The position numbers and the translations under genes were made by a program. The notes under the pieces are model-generated. The model was not told where the DNA came from and ran no database searches. It worked only from the letters and a program-made list of their open reading frames with translations. A stretch of 64,000 nucleotides of DNA from Trichococcus patagoniensis (GTDB taxonomy: Bacteria > Bacillota > Bacilli > Lactobacillales > Aerococcaceae): contig NZ_QAOM01000008.1 of assembly GCF_003051085.1 (NCBI RefSeq), positions 62,001 through 126,000 of the forward strand, in the 5' to 3' direction. The stretch's first letter is position 1; every line of letters begins with the position of its first letter. Shown here piece by piece: positions 16,181-26,031 of this stretch.

Positions 16181-19100
16181 ATGAGCCAATTTGAAAATTT
16201 TACGGAAGATCTTTTGGAAGAAGCAGCCATTGAGATACTGCAAAACTTGGGCTACGATTATACCTTCGGTCCAGATATCTCCTTGGGAGGAGATTATCCG
16301 GAACGGACTGATTATCGGGAAGTCATCCTGCCATCTAGAGTAAATGATGCACTCTTTAAAATCAATCGGGGACTCCCAAAAGAAGCACTGGAAGACGCCT
16401 ATCGTCAGCTGATTACCTTCAACAGCCCAATTGTTGTAGAGAACAACAAATACTTTCATCAGCTCATGACGGAAGGGGTTGAAGTCAGCTTCAAGGAAGA
16501 TGGTGTAATCCGGACAAAGAGAGCCAATATCATCGACTTCGAAAATCCGTTAAATAATGAATTCTTGGCAGTCAACCAATTTACGATCATTGAACACGAA
16601 GATCGCCGGCCGGATATCATTATATTCATCAATGGACTTCCATTAGTCCTGATTGAGTTGAAGTCTGCCAGCGATGAAAATGTAGGTATTGAGAATGCCT
16701 TTAATCAGATTCAGACCTATAAGCGGGATATCCCGTCTTTATTCCATTACAATGCGTTCTGTATCTTATCCGATGGAATCAACGCGAAGTCGGGAACCAT
16801 CACTTCCAGTGAGGAGTGGTTTATGAATTGGCGTACCGTTGACGGTGAGAATGTGGAACCTCTTTCTAATCCGCAATATGAAGTACTGTTTAATGGCATG
16901 CTCCAAAAAGAGAGACTCTTGGATATCATCCATAACTTCCTTCTTTTCCAAGAATCGAAGGAACCAGAGAAGGATATCAGCGAAAAAAAGATAGGCGACA
17001 AAAAATCCATCATCAAAATTCTGGCAGCTTACCATCAGTACTTTGCAGTTAAGAAAGCCGTAATGAAAACCAAGGAGGCAACGCAAGAAAACGGGGATCG
17101 TCAAATTGGTGTTATTTGGCATACTCAGGGATCAGGAAAAAGTTATTCCATGGTATTTTATACAGCTGGTTTGGTTCAAGAGCTGAACAATCCTACGATT
17201 GTCGTCATTACTGACAGGAATGATTTGGATGAGCAACTGTTTACGACTTTTGCTAAATCCAAAGATATCCTAAGACAAACGCCAAAACAGGCTACTGTCA
17301 GAAAATTAACGGATGCACAAAAGTACAACCACAGCAATGGAAACAGCGTGGAAGTAAATGGATTGTACGATCTGTTGAACGACAGGGAGTCCGGCGGTAT
17401 CATCTTTACCACCATTCAGAAATTTAAGCCGGAAGAAGGCGAAATGCCAGTTTTAACGGACCGGAAAAATGTCATCATCATCGCGGATGAAGCGCACCGT
17501 AGCCAATATGGATTGGAGGCGAAGGTGGACAGCAAGACCGGGGAAGTCACCTATGGCTATGCCAAATATCTTAGAGATGCCTTGCCCAATGCCTCCTTCA
17601 TTGGATTTACCGGCACACCGATTGATTTAGAGGATCGCTCTACGGTGGCGGTGTTCGGTCATACCATCGATACCTATGATATGACGCAGGCTGTTGAAGA
17701 TGAAGCGACCGTTCGTATTTATTATGAGAACCGGATCATCAAACTGGAGACGGATGAGGAAGAACTCACAAAAATCGATGATGAGTTTGAAGAGATAACA
17801 GAAGGCCAAGAGGATTTCGAGAGAGATAAGAATAAAACAAAATGGTCCAGGATGGAGGCAATTGTTGGCTCGCCGAACCGTATCAAAAAGCTGGCTGAAG
17901 ATATTGTCATGCATTTTGAAGAAAAGGAGAAGAGCATCGACGGTAAAGCGATGATTGTCTGCATGAGTAGGCGCATTTGTGTGGAGCTTTATGATGCGAT
18001 TAGCGATTTGAGGCCCGATTGGCACAGTGACGATGCAGACAAGGGGAAAATAAAAGTTGTCATGACCGGCAGTGCGTCCGATAATGAGAATCTACAGAAA
18101 CATGTAGGCGGGAAACAGCGGAGAGACCTGTTGGCGAGACGGATGAAAGACAACGCTGATGAACTCAAAATTGTCATCGTGCGCGATATGTGGCTGACTG
18201 GCTTTGATGTGCCCTCCATGCATACAATGTACATCGATAAGCCCATGAAAAGCCATAACTTGATGCAGGCCATCGCCAGGGTCAATCGCGTCTTCAAGGA
18301 GAAATCCGGTGGCGTTGTCGTCGATTACATAGGGATTCTGGAGAATCTTAAAAATGCGCTGAATCAATACACCAACAGTGACCGCAGAAATACCGGTATT
18401 GATACAGATGTCGCTTTGGCTATCATGCTTGAGAAATTGGAAATCCTCAGCAATATGATGCATGGTTTTGATTATTTCAAATACATGGGAACCTCCCAAG
18501 TGGAGCGCATGCGTGCAATCGTGGGCGGGATGGACTTTGTGCTAGGCAAATCAGAGGAAGACCAGAAGGAATTCAAGAATACGGCACTGGAACTAGGGAA
18601 AGCGCATTCTTTGTGCGCCGCCACAGAAAAAGGCAAGCAGAAAGCGCTGGAAGTCAGTTATTTTAAAGCCGTTAAAGCAAGTCTGGCAAAATTAAAAGAG
18701 AAAGAAAATCCAGCCTTATCCAAAAAGGAAGTGGAAGCAAGACTTCACCAGCTTTTGGAAAGGTCCATCATCTCTGAGGAAATTATTGATGTCTTCGAAG
18801 CGATGGGGATAAAAAGACCTGAGATCTCGATACTGTCCGAAGAATTCCTTGAGGAAGTGCAACATATGCAGCAAAAAAATCTAGCCGTCGAGCTGCTGAA
18901 AAAACTACTTGAAGGAAACATTAAAGCGATGGAGAAAAGGAATCTGGTGAAATCAGAAAAATTCTCCGAGCGGTTAACAAAAGCACTCAATAAGTATCGT
19001 AATCAGGCGATAACAAATGCGGAGGTTATTGAAGAACTCATTCGGATGGCCCATGATATCAAGAAAATGAGCGAAGAAGAAGCTGAGTTAGGGCTCAGTG

Positions 19101-19429
19101 ACGACGAGATAGCTTTCTATGATGCGCTCACTGCAGATGATATTGTGAAAAAATTGATGGAAGATGAAATCCTTAAGAAAATTGCACATGAACTCACCAT
19201 TGCAATCCGAAACAATATTACCATCGACTGGAGCGTCAGAAAAAGCGCACGAGCCAGCATGAGAAAAGTAATCAAGAGACTCCTTAAAAAATACGATTAT
19301 CCGCCAGATCAAGCAAAGAAAGCACTGATGATCGTTATGCGTCAAGCCGAACGAATGGCTGGCAATGTGCATGATGAAGGCATTTGGGACAGGGTAGCGG
19401 AAGGTGATGGGATTTACAAGAGGTTGTAA
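16181..19429 (+). CDS. hsdR: Type I restriction endonuclease motor/nuclease subunit
   Basis: 1082 residues; AAAGGGG precedes ATG 16181. The N-terminal nuclease has the PD-(D/E)xK triad Asp145 ... Glu159-x-Lys161 (in VLIELKS). The two RecA-like motor domains follow: Walker A QGSGKS at about 313-318, DEAH box, and GFTGTP as motif III. A helical C-terminal region (about 800-1082), rich in charged coiled-coil sequence, would bind the methylase core. HsdR translocates DNA with ATP and cuts when two motors collide. The gene is intact and is 17 bp after the HEPN gene, so HTH-hsdM-hsdS-HEPN-hsdR form one operon. Confidence 0.97.
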   Translation: MSQFENFTEDLLEEAAIEILQNLGYDYTFGPDISLGGDYPERTDYREVILPSRVNDALFKINRGLPKEALEDAYRQLITFNSPIVVENNKYFHQLMTEGVEVSFKEDGVIRTKRANIIDFENPLNNEFLAVNQFTIIEHEDRRPDIIIFINGLPLVLIELKSASDENVGIENAFNQIQTYKRDIPSLFHYNAFCILSDGINAKSGTITSSEEWFMNWRTVDGENVEPLSNPQYEVLFNGMLQKERLLDIIHNFLLFQESKEPEKDISEKKIGDKKSIIKILAAYHQYFAVKKAVMKTKEATQENGDRQIGVIWHTQGSGKSYSMVFYTAGLVQELNNPTIVVITDRNDLDEQLFTTFAKSKDILRQTPKQATVRKLTDAQKYNHSNGNSVEVNGLYDLLNDRESGGIIFTTIQKFKPEEGEMPVLTDRKNVIIIADEAHRSQYGLEAKVDSKTGEVTYGYAKYLRDALPNASFIGFTGTPIDLEDRSTVAVFGHTIDTYDMTQAVEDEATVRIYYENRIIKLETDEEELTKIDDEFEEITEGQEDFERDKNKTKWSRMEAIVGSPNRIKKLAEDIVMHFEEKEKSIDGKAMIVCMSRRICVELYDAISDLRPDWHSDDADKGKIKVVMTGSASDNENLQKHVGGKQRRDLLARRMKDNADELKIVIVRDMWLTGFDVPSMHTMYIDKPMKSHNLMQAIARVNRVFKEKSGGVVVDYIGILENLKNALNQYTNSDRRNTGIDTDVALAIMLEKLEILSNMMHGFDYFKYMGTSQVERMRAIVGGMDFVLGKSEEDQKEFKNTALELGKAHSLCAATEKGKQKALEVSYFKAVKASLAKLKEKENPALSKKEVEARLHQLLERSIISEEIIDVFEAMGIKRPEISILSEEFLEEVQHMQQKNLAVELLKKLLEGNIKAMEKRNLVKSEKFSERLTKALNKYRNQAITNAEVIEELIRMAHDIKKMSEEEAELGLSDDEIAFYDALTADDIVKKLMEDEILKKIAHELTIAIRNNITIDWSVRKSARASMRKVIKRLLKKYDYPPDQAKKALMIVMRQAERMAGNVHDEGIWDRVAEGDGIYKRL

Positions 19430-19720
19430 ATTTTAGAAGATTCAATCAATCCAGAAGGTAATGTTGGGACAGAAGGATATCAAATTGTTTTTGAATTCAA
19501 TTGATCAATACTTCTGTAATTGAAACATATTGTTCTCTGCAAAGAGACTATTTGCCAATTAATTATAAGTTAATTATCAGTTAGAATTACCGCTGAGAAA
19601 GATTTCAATAAAAAGAAATATCTGGGAAGTAGCAAAGGATTTGTTAGAAAAGACCATATACGAAAACATTTGGGAAATGTGAACTAGATTAGATTTATAT
19701 ATAAATTTTGGAGGTAAATT

Positions 19721-20914
19721 ATGAAGATATTAGATGGAAAAATTGATGAAAGAAGTAATTGTGTATCTCTTCTTGCTTCAATGACCTTAGAAGAATATAA
19801 AACGCTGGTTTTTGAGTCATTTAATGCGGATGGGAATATTGAAGGGCAAAGAGGGGTAATAAAAAGATCGTCCGTTGCAAGTAAAATTAGAAAAAGGATG
19901 AATGATGATTTCATTAATGGGGCGCTATTTCCCCAAGTAGTTATTGGACTTTTATATGAGGAGAACGATTTTAAACAACTTAAACAGTTCAGCGAAGAAC
20001 ATGAATTATTTAAAGAAAGTTTAAGTGATATACAAAGTGCAAATATTTCAATAATAGATGGTATGCAACGAAGTGGGGTTTATTTCACAAACTTTGAAGG
20101 AAATGAATCTAGAGAAATTAGAGTTGAATTTTGGTTAACAAATCAGAGTACAAAATTATTATATAGAATGTTGGTGTTAAATACAGGTCAAGTGCCGTGG
20201 AATACAAGAAGACAGGTAGAAGTTATCTTTGGTAACCTTTCAAAAAATATGATAAGTGAGCTTAATAAAAAATTTCCAGATTTATCTGGGAAAATTGAAA
20301 TTTTAGGTGTCGATGATGGTAAGCGCAGGAGTCAAGCCGGCAAATATCATAAATCTTCTATTATAGAAATGTATCTAGGCTTCAATACCAGAAAAGTAAA
20401 AGTTAATGTTTCTGATGAATTAGCTGACGAGTTTCAAAGATTTGACATGATGGAATCTATTGAAAAAGATGTTAATTTTAATTTGTTTGTTGAATGCCTT
20501 GGGTTTTTGTGTACTTTGGATTTGGCTTTTGCAAAATATAATAATGAAGACATTATTGAAATGCAGTTTAGGAGCGGAAAAGATGTTTTCACTAGCGCTC
20601 CAGCATGTTTAGGTTTTATAGTTGCTTGTTCAGAGTTCATAATGGGAAAAGTACCAGTTAACCGTACGGATGAAGAAAAAACAGCGCGCTTACAATCTCT
20701 CAGAGAAAAAGTAAATATTATTTTACAAAAAATGAATCAAATTGATGATATAGCATTTTTAGGCTTAAGCAGTTTAAGTGACGTCGTAGAAGAACTACCT
20801 AAAACAAAAATAGGAGATGAGATGAGAAGGTTATTCAAGAATGCGTTTACAGAAATTTTGCGTTATGATGATTTAGATGAGATACCGTCACTTGAGACTT
20901 TCTGGAGAGAATGA
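19721..20914 (+). CDS. DGQHR-like protein of a two-gene accessory module
   Basis: 397 residues; GGAGG is 7 bases before ATG 19721. I do not recognise it with certainty. Residues 111-118 (IIDGMQRS) look like the DGQ(H/Q)R motif of the ParB/DndB-like superfamily, and LNTGQVPW (153-160) followed by TRRQ is a second well-formed block. DndB proteins regulate DNA phosphorothioation, and related DGQHR proteins sit in many defence islands. The gene is AT-rich compared with its core neighbours, and it lies 291 bp after hsdR, in a gap where I see no gene. It is followed within 1 bp by a gene with a C-terminal HEPN-like motif. Function unknown. Confidence 0.6.
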   Translation: MKILDGKIDERSNCVSLLASMTLEEYKTLVFESFNADGNIEGQRGVIKRSSVASKIRKRMNDDFINGALFPQVVIGLLYEENDFKQLKQFSEEHELFKESLSDIQSANISIIDGMQRSGVYFTNFEGNESREIRVEFWLTNQSTKLLYRMLVLNTGQVPWNTRRQVEVIFGNLSKNMISELNKKFPDLSGKIEILGVDDGKRRSQAGKYHKSSIIEMYLGFNTRKVKVNVSDELADEFQRFDMMESIEKDVNFNLFVECLGFLCTLDLAFAKYNNEDIIEMQFRSGKDVFTSAPACLGFIVACSEFIMGKVPVNRTDEEKTARLQSLREKVNIILQKMNQIDDIAFLGLSSLSDVVEELPKTKIGDEMRRLFKNAFTEILRYDDLDEIPSLETFWRE

Positions 20915-20915
20915 T

Positions 20916-22028
20916 ATGTCACAAAATGTTGTTAGTGTTATAGAAAATATATTTACGAGATTATCTGGACTAGTCGATGAAGAGGATAAGAGCAGGATTA
21001 TTTCGACAAAGAGATATATTGTTATCGATGAAAAATATAAAAATGAAGCATTTAAAGCAGCAAAACATGCTGAAATTAAGCAAATAAGGACAAATGATCG
21101 AGTCAATATTTTTACTGCCAATTACAAGGAAGAAAGGTATATTGTTCTTCTAGAAAAGCATTTCAATATGTTGGATGTAGTAGGCTTGGTGAAGGAAAAT
21201 GATGATGGCATCCAACAAGGTATAGGTATATTAGCGATGAGTTCAGATTGCATCTCAATTAAAGATGGCTTATCCTCGCTAGAGGTTATTAACCAATGTC
21301 TAGAGATTTCATCAGAAAATGGCGCTGATCATGTAGACTTTACATATAATCAAATTGCCGACTTTTTCGAAGAATTTATAGTTGCAAAAATTTTGAATAC
21401 TAGTATTAAGGTTAGCTATATGGAAGACTTACTTAGGATGCATGGGATTATGCTTACTATTTCCTCAAATAATTCACTTAGCGATAAAGCTTGCGAAAAT
21501 TTGCGAGATTTGTTATTTTTGGAGAGTAGCCGCAGTATCTCGACATCTATTATTAATCTAATTCAAAGTGGGATGAATGAACATAAATTCCTTCAGTTAT
21601 ACCAGTGCATAGAATATCTTTTTATTATACATAATGCTATTGAGTTATCAGAGAAATATCCAATTGATAAAAAAACTGCTGTAGGAATAATTGCTAACGA
21701 AGGTTTCCGTAGGACGGAAATATCTAATGTGGTGAATATTATTAGTACTTACACTGAAGGGTCCTTATTAAATAATTTTTATGATGCTTTTTTTCAAGGG
21801 GAAGAATGTAGTAACAAATCTGAAAAAGTAGCGAATTACATCTACAAAGTACGCTGTAATGTTGCGCATTTAAGGTATAATCAAGAACAGTTTCTAGAGA
21901 CTATTCAATGGCGCGAACTTATAGAAAATGTAACTAATATAGTATTATCTATTTATAATACTATGGATGATAAAATAAATAAATTATGTAAAGATACGGA
22001 TTCGTGGGTGTCGCTAGGGGAAAAATAA
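20916..22028 (+). CDS. Uncharacterised protein with a C-terminal HEPN-like motif, partner of the DGQHR-like protein
   Basis: 370 residues from ATG 20916, one base after the upstream stop, with GGAGAG upstream; a longer frame from 20877 overlaps the partner gene and lacks a site. The protein is mostly helical. Residues 313-318 (RCNVAH) fit the R-x4-H motif of HEPN domains, in the context NYIYKVRCNVAHLRYNQ, which resembles ApeA-like or other C-terminal HEPN domains. The front 200 residues are not recognised. As an AT-rich pair next to a restriction system, the two genes look like a defence module, with this one as the possible effector; that is inference. Confidence 0.6.
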   Translation: MSQNVVSVIENIFTRLSGLVDEEDKSRIISTKRYIVIDEKYKNEAFKAAKHAEIKQIRTNDRVNIFTANYKEERYIVLLEKHFNMLDVVGLVKENDDGIQQGIGILAMSSDCISIKDGLSSLEVINQCLEISSENGADHVDFTYNQIADFFEEFIVAKILNTSIKVSYMEDLLRMHGIMLTISSNNSLSDKACENLRDLLFLESSRSISTSIINLIQSGMNEHKFLQLYQCIEYLFIIHNAIELSEKYPIDKKTAVGIIANEGFRRTEISNVVNIISTYTEGSLLNNFYDAFFQGEECSNKSEKVANYIYKVRCNVAHLRYNQEQFLETIQWRELIENVTNIVLSIYNTMDDKINKLCKDTDSWVSLGEK

Positions 22029-22383
22029 ATCAATAAAATTAGTTTAATAACTAAAGTGTTTAGTGAATTGCTAAAATATATAAACAAGAAAATCGACGTT
22101 TTCCCATCAGAACATCGTTGAAATTTATATAATGAAATTTGATGGGAAAGACTTTTGATACAAGCTTTATAATGATAGAACTACCTTATAATATTTGCGG
22201 GAATCGAAGCTTAAAATTTCATGCAGATTCCTAGTTCTTCGGCGTTTTTATTTTCAGAAAAATAAAAAGCGGTAATCCTCAAATTCAGGATTTCCGCTTT
22301 TTTATTTACCGCAAATCTGAATGTTTCCTCACCCCCTTATGGTAAAATAGCCTTATTGACTTACACGAACAGGAGGCGATCCT
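22029..22383. other. Gap after the defence island
   Basis: No gene is seen. It contains a long, widely spaced inverted repeat (TTCCCATCA near 22102-22110 and TGATGGGAA near 22140-22148), the terminator at 22264 and the AGGAGG site of rexB. Confidence 0.5.
22264..22303. terminator. Terminator before rexB
   Basis: AAAAGCGGtAATCCT pairs with AGGATTtCCGCTTTT around a short loop; T and A tracts permit both directions. Confidence 0.75.
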
Positions 22384-25300
22384 ATGGGGTTGCAGTTTAT
22401 TTTAGGCAAGGAATCGGCGGATAAGAAGCAGGCGATCTACGGGCGGATTTCGCGGATCATGACGGAGGAGCCGGATGCGGATATATTTGTGCTGGTGCCG
22501 GAGCATGCGAAGTTCGAAGCGGAGATGTCGATCCTGGATAATTTGTGGGATTTGGGCGATTTCAAGGGGCAGGACATGATCGGCTCGATGAATCTGCAGA
22601 CGTTCAGTTTCAGCCGGCTGGCGTGGTATCTGCTGAAGAAGTCGCCGATTTTCCAGCGGCAGCAATTGACCGAAGCCGGCTTGAGCATGCTGGTGCGGAA
22701 AATCCTTTTGGAGAAGGAGCAGGATCTGATCCTTTTCCGGAGAGAGGCCAACAAGGAAGGCTTCATTCAGCAACTGACGGATTTGTTTTTGGAGCTGCGC
22801 AGCGGCCGGATCGAAGAGGGCGACCTGCTGGAGATGCTTTCGAAGCAGGAAGACTCTTCCAACGGCACGGATTTCCAGCTCAAACTGGAGGAATTGACGA
22901 CTCTTTACCATGCTTTCAATGAAGCGCTGCTGGACAAATACCTCGAAAAGGAAGTCATCCTCGAGGCGCTGGCCGGCGTCATCGAATCGCTGGATATGCA
23001 GCATACTTATATTTTCATCGACGGCTTTTACCGCTTCACCGCCCGCGAACTGCAGATCGTCACGACGCTGCTGCGTTCGGCGAAGCAGGTGACGATCACA
23101 TTGGCGTTGGATAAGGCCTACGTCAGCGAAGCGCCGGCTATGCACCAGCTGTTCTACACGGCCGGTTCGACTTACCACATGCTGTATCATTTGGCGCGCG
23201 GCATGGGTGTGCCAGTCATGAAGGACCACTGGATCGCCAAAGACACGGACGGCTACTGCGACGGCATCCTCCGGCTGGAAGAATACTGGATCGCATCCTC
23301 TGAAGTGAACGGGAACAAGTTGCAGGATTCGTTCGCCTTGACGGAGGAACAACGCGCATCCATCCAGATCTGGGGCTGCGAAACGAAACAGGCGGAAGTT
23401 TTTCATGTTGCGAACCACATCAAAAAACTGGTCGCCGAAGAAAACTACCGCTACAAGGACATCCTGATCCTGGCGCGGACGGTCGAGGAGTACGAGACGA
23501 TCGTGAAGCCAATCTTCGACCAGACCGGGATGGATGTCTTCTACGATAAGGCCGATGCCATGAAACACCACCCGTTCATGGATTTCATCGACGCCCTGTT
23601 CCGCATCCGCCGCCATCATTGGCGCTACCCGGACATCATGCGCCTCTTGCGCACGGAACTGGTGACGCCGGTGACGCACGAAAAGGCGGAGGACTTGCAG
23701 GCGACGCTGGCTGCGGTGCTGCAGTTCCGCGAAAAGGTCGATGTGACGGAAAACGTCATGCTGGCCTACGGGTTTGAAGGCAACCGCTGGATCACGAAGG
23801 AGGACTGGTATTTTGCCCGCTTCAAGGATGAGGACGGCAACGACCAGCAAAGCCCGGAAGACAAGCTGATCTGGGAAAACGCCAACGATGTCCGCAACTT
23901 TCTGAAGGATCTGTTGCTGCCTTTCCACCAGAAGATGGCGAAGGCCAAAACCGGCCGAGAAGCCGCAACCTTGCTGTACAATTTCCTTGTTGCGGCCAAG
24001 GTCGACAGACAGATGATTTTCTGGCGGGACTTGTCCTTGGAACAGGAAAAGCTGACGGAGGCACGCCAGCAGGAGCAGATCTGGAAAGTCTTCCTGAACC
24101 TTTTGGATGAATACGTCGAACTGCTGGGGGACAGTCCTTTCAATGCGGCGGCTTTCCATGAGATCCTGATGACCGGCTTCCAGAATGCGACCTTCAGCCT
24201 GGTACCGCCGAGCATCGACCAGGTCGTCTTCTCGAGCATCGAGGGGGCGCGCTTCGAGCCGTCCAAGGTGGTCTTTTTGATGGGGATGACCCAGGACCAT
24301 CTGCCGGCCCAGAAAGAGAGCAAATCGCTGTTGACGCAGGAGGACCGCGAAAAAATCAGCGGTTCGCTGAATGATAACAGTAATAATAGTAATAATGAAG
24401 AAAAATATCTGCACCCGACGACCGCCGAATCGATGGCCGCCGAACCGTACGTCGCCTATCAGGCTTTCCTTTCGGGTACGGACAAGCTCATCTTCAGCTA
24501 TCCGATGAGTTCGGAGGACAGCAAAAAGTCGCCGAAGCTTTCGCCTTACGTTGCGCGCATCGCCGCCGCCCTGGACATCCCGGTCGTGGTGAAGCCGCAG
24601 GACATCGCCGACGCGGAAGACACAACCGCCTTTTTGGGCACGAAGGAACAGAACATCAGCCAGCTTGTCCACCTTTTGCGCCAACAACGGACGACGAAGG
24701 AGCCGATCCCGACTTTGTGGAAATACATCCTGGCCTACATCTCCAAGGTGCCGGACGCAAACCGGATCATGCGCCAGGTGTTCACCAGCCTCTGGCACAA
24801 GAACGTGCCGAGCAAGCTGACGGCGCCGGTCGCCGAAAAGCTTTACGGGAAAGAGCTCTATCTTTCGGTCTCACAGCTGGAACGCTATTTCGAAGATCCT
24901 TACAGCCATTTCCTGCAATACGGCTTGAAGCTGAAGGAAAGGGCCAAATACGAGCTGTCTCCGGCTGGGACAGGCGAATTTTTCCATGAAGCACTGGAAC
25001 TCATCGTCAACCAGCTGAAGAGCCGTTTGATCGATACCGACAACCTGAGCGAAGAGACGGTGCAGCACATCGCCGATGCGGTGCTGCAGGACCTCTACGG
25101 CAAAGAGAAATACACGATCCTGTCCACTTCCAACCGGATGGGCTTCATCCGCGAGCAATTGGGCGAAACGATCCAGAAGATGGCTTGGGTCATCAATCAG
25201 CACGGCAGGCGGACGGCGCTCCGGAACATCCGGACCGAAGCGGTGTTCGGCCAGATGCGCGACGCGGCCATGCTGGACGGGCTGCATATGCCGCTGAACA

Positions 25301-26031
25301 ACGGCGGCACGCTGCACATCCGCGGCAAGATCGACCGCATCGACCTGGTCAACAGCGGCAGCGAGAACTATCTGACCATCCTCGACTACAAATCGAGTGC
25401 GCACAGTTTCAATTTCTCCGACGCCTACTACGGCTTGGCGATGCAGATGATCACCTATCTGGATGTGGCGCTCCTGAATGCGGACAAACTGCTGGCCGGG
25501 AAAACCTTGCCGGCCGGCGCCTTCTATCTGCACATCAAGAATCCGTTCATCAAGCAGAACAACTTCCTGACGCTCGAGGAATACCAGCAGACGATCATTT
25601 CCGACTACAAACTGAAGGGGCTGCTGCTGAACGACCCGGCTGTACTCGATACAATCGATCCGGCTGTGGAAAGCGGCCAGTCATCGCAAGTGTTCCCTTT
25701 CAACAAGCTGAAGGGCGGTAATCTCGGCAAGAAGAACGAATTGATTTCCTTGGATGATTTCCAACGGCTGATCAACAAAAACCGGGCCAACATGGTCGAA
25801 GCCGGCGAGAAAATCCTCTCCGGCGACCTGAAGCTTGATCCGATCAAGGACCGGCCGTATACGCCATCCGTCAGCGGGCCTTACCGCGCAATTTCGCAGT
25901 TCGACAATACGCTGCCGGAGAACCGTTACCGGAAGTACGTCAAGCTGTCGAAGGAGGACGTGCTTGCGAAGATCAAGGAAGAAATGCAGGATGGACAGGA
26001 AGATATCAATCAGGAAGGGGATGAAGCATGA
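22384..26031 (+). CDS. rexB: ATP-dependent helicase/nuclease subunit B of the RexAB (AddAB) complex
   Basis: 1215 residues; AGGAGG is 8 bases before ATG 22384. It begins MGLQFILGKESADKK, the AddB/RexB degenerate Walker A region, and ends with the RecB-type nuclease, whose DYK is at 1001-1003. In AddB of Bacillus a four-Cys iron-sulphur staple surrounds the nuclease. Here the equivalent N-terminal position reads YFEDPYSHFLQYGL, with no Cys, so this is the cluster-less RexB type of Lactobacillales. With RexA it processes double-strand DNA ends for RecA repair and recognises Chi. It overlaps rexA by 4 bp. Confidence 0.93.
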   Translation: MGLQFILGKESADKKQAIYGRISRIMTEEPDADIFVLVPEHAKFEAEMSILDNLWDLGDFKGQDMIGSMNLQTFSFSRLAWYLLKKSPIFQRQQLTEAGLSMLVRKILLEKEQDLILFRREANKEGFIQQLTDLFLELRSGRIEEGDLLEMLSKQEDSSNGTDFQLKLEELTTLYHAFNEALLDKYLEKEVILEALAGVIESLDMQHTYIFIDGFYRFTARELQIVTTLLRSAKQVTITLALDKAYVSEAPAMHQLFYTAGSTYHMLYHLARGMGVPVMKDHWIAKDTDGYCDGILRLEEYWIASSEVNGNKLQDSFALTEEQRASIQIWGCETKQAEVFHVANHIKKLVAEENYRYKDILILARTVEEYETIVKPIFDQTGMDVFYDKADAMKHHPFMDFIDALFRIRRHHWRYPDIMRLLRTELVTPVTHEKAEDLQATLAAVLQFREKVDVTENVMLAYGFEGNRWITKEDWYFARFKDEDGNDQQSPEDKLIWENANDVRNFLKDLLLPFHQKMAKAKTGREAATLLYNFLVAAKVDRQMIFWRDLSLEQEKLTEARQQEQIWKVFLNLLDEYVELLGDSPFNAAAFHEILMTGFQNATFSLVPPSIDQVVFSSIEGARFEPSKVVFLMGMTQDHLPAQKESKSLLTQEDREKISGSLNDNSNNSNNEEKYLHPTTAESMAAEPYVAYQAFLSGTDKLIFSYPMSSEDSKKSPKLSPYVARIAAALDIPVVVKPQDIADAEDTTAFLGTKEQNISQLVHLLRQQRTTKEPIPTLWKYILAYISKVPDANRIMRQVFTSLWHKNVPSKLTAPVAEKLYGKELYLSVSQLERYFEDPYSHFLQYGLKLKERAKYELSPAGTGEFFHEALELIVNQLKSRLIDTDNLSEETVQHIADAVLQDLYGKEKYTILSTSNRMGFIREQLGETIQKMAWVINQHGRRTALRNIRTEAVFGQMRDAAMLDGLHMPLNNGGTLHIRGKIDRIDLVNSGSENYLTILDYKSSAHSFNFSDAYYGLAMQMITYLDVALLNADKLLAGKTLPAGAFYLHIKNPFIKQNNFLTLEEYQQTIISDYKLKGLLLNDPAVLDTIDPAVESGQSSQVFPFNKLKGGNLGKKNELISLDDFQRLINKNRANMVEAGEKILSGDLKLDPIKDRPYTPSVSGPYRAISQFDNTLPENRYRKYVKLSKEDVLAKIKEEMQDGQEDINQEGDEA

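Noticed and set aside
22402-24798. A 798-codon open frame on the minus strand
   Set aside because: It lies wholly inside rexB in another frame, has no ribosome site, and its sequence is rich in Arg, Gln, His and Val, as expected for the opposite strand of a GC-rich gene.
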